A DNA stretch of 64,000 nucleotides from Ignavibacteria bacterium. GTDB lineage: Bacteria > Bacteroidota > Ignavibacteria > Ignavibacteriales > Ignavibacteriaceae. Made by a program: the position numbers and the translations under genes. The notes beneath the pieces are model-generated. The model was given only the letters and a program-made list of their open reading frames with translations, made no database searches and was not told where the DNA came from. Shown here piece after piece: positions 63,667 to 64,000 of this stretch. The stretch's first letter is position 1; every line of letters begins with the position of its first letter. The stretch spans positions 124,001 to 188,000 of the forward strand of contig JAJTBZ010000064.1 of NCBI GenBank assembly GCA_021286645.1, given 5' to 3'.

Positions 63667-64000
63667 TTAGAACATCAACCAGCTGAGAGTGGTAAAAAAT
63701 ACCCAGGGATTCTTGGGATGTGGTTTGTTTTCGGTGGTGAGATTAGAATCATAGAAATCACCAGCCCACATATACGCCGCGCTGACACCAAGTGTTAGAT
63801 ACACTTTGAGATTATATTTTATCTCGGTGTTTACTTCAGACCCGATATATTTTCCGCCGCCTGTTGGAGCAACGTTCGATTCTGCGTATGCGAAACCAAC
63901 TTTTGCATTTAATTTGTTGGGAATAAGATCTTTGTATGCGCTAAAAAATCCAGCGGTTACGCCATAACCCATATTCGATATATCATGAACCGCTGAATAA
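63667..64000 (-). CDS. Probable outer-membrane protein, C-terminal part only
   Basis: The frame is open through base 64000 (YSAVHDISNMGYGVTAGFF and on), so the gene begins outside the window; an ATG at 63972 is only an internal Met. The visible 110 residues alternate like barrel strands (NTEIKYNLKVYLTLGVSAAY) and end with aromatic FFTTLSWLMF, typical of an outer-membrane barrel terminus. It is immediately upstream of the lipoprotein hydrolase. Confidence 0.65.
   Translation of the reverse strand, partial: YSAVHDISNMGYGVTAGFFSAYKDLIPNKLNAKVGFAYAESNVAPTGGGKYIGSEVNTEIKYNLKVYLTLGVSAAYMWAGDFYDSNLTTENKPHPKNPWVFFTTLSWLMF

Overview
The window looks like chromosomal DNA of a Bacteroidota/Chlorobiota-type (FCB group) bacterium, probably an Ignavibacteria- or Kapabacteria-like lineage. 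The pointers are: two secreted proteins with C-terminal type IX secretion (T9SS) sorting domains, one carrying the NYPNPFNP box; the long Bacteroidota/plant form of IspG; a TonB-type barrel with a carboxypeptidase-regulatory-like plug extension; many TPR proteins; and moderate GC. The exact lineage is inference.

Layout. 1-596: end of a TPR gene cut by the window edge. 597-1349: gene-free, with a decayed ORF and a cluster of related dyad-symmetric sites. 1350-4668: a four-gene operon, a 16-Cys ferredoxin and an NrfD-type quinone-interacting membrane protein, flanked by two GcvH-fold proteins that both lack the lipoyl lysine. This is the best candidate for an under-described system. 4740-17599: mostly housekeeping and envelope genes (GT-C membrane transferase, SIMPL, SRPBCC, secreted HExxH protein, YkuD transpeptidase, histidine kinase, exported isoaspartyl peptidase, IspG, DJ-1, HAD).

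17.6-23.5 kb is an AT-rich island: a remnant CDS with its own terminator, a restriction-modification system (controller protein, HNH nuclease, two different adenine methyltransferases) and a tyrosine recombinase. The recombinase reading frame is broken by one TAA just before its catalytic tyrosine, and its original stop overlaps the start of the adjacent methyltransferase (TAATG). The island abuts tRNA-Leu(CAA), and a 10-bp direct repeat brackets it.

23.8-36.1 kb: TPR protein, ClpX, exported proteins including two T9SS cargoes (a CotH/lamin-tail protein and a peptidoglycan amidase), a beta-propeller-like protein and a second SIMPL protein. 36.3-49.0 kb: GNAT, TPR membrane protein, tRNA-Leu(CAG), glycosyltransferase, PLP trans-sulfuration enzyme, APC permease, M23 lipoprotein, DNA polymerase I and the squalene-forming hpnC-hpnD-hpnE operon. 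49.2-56.3 kb: CBS/CorC-type protein, DMT transporter, DUF72, a Cys-rich unknown, MATE exporter, unknown membrane protein, aldo/keto reductase. 56.5-61.7 kb: an AraC regulator next to a Pro-rich small protein, a CBM9-like Pro/Gly/Met-rich lipoprotein and a TonB-type barrel. 61.8-64.0 kb: two tandem alpha/beta hydrolases and the 3' end of a probable outer-membrane protein gene running off the edge.

No CRISPR array, rRNA or intact insertion sequence was seen.
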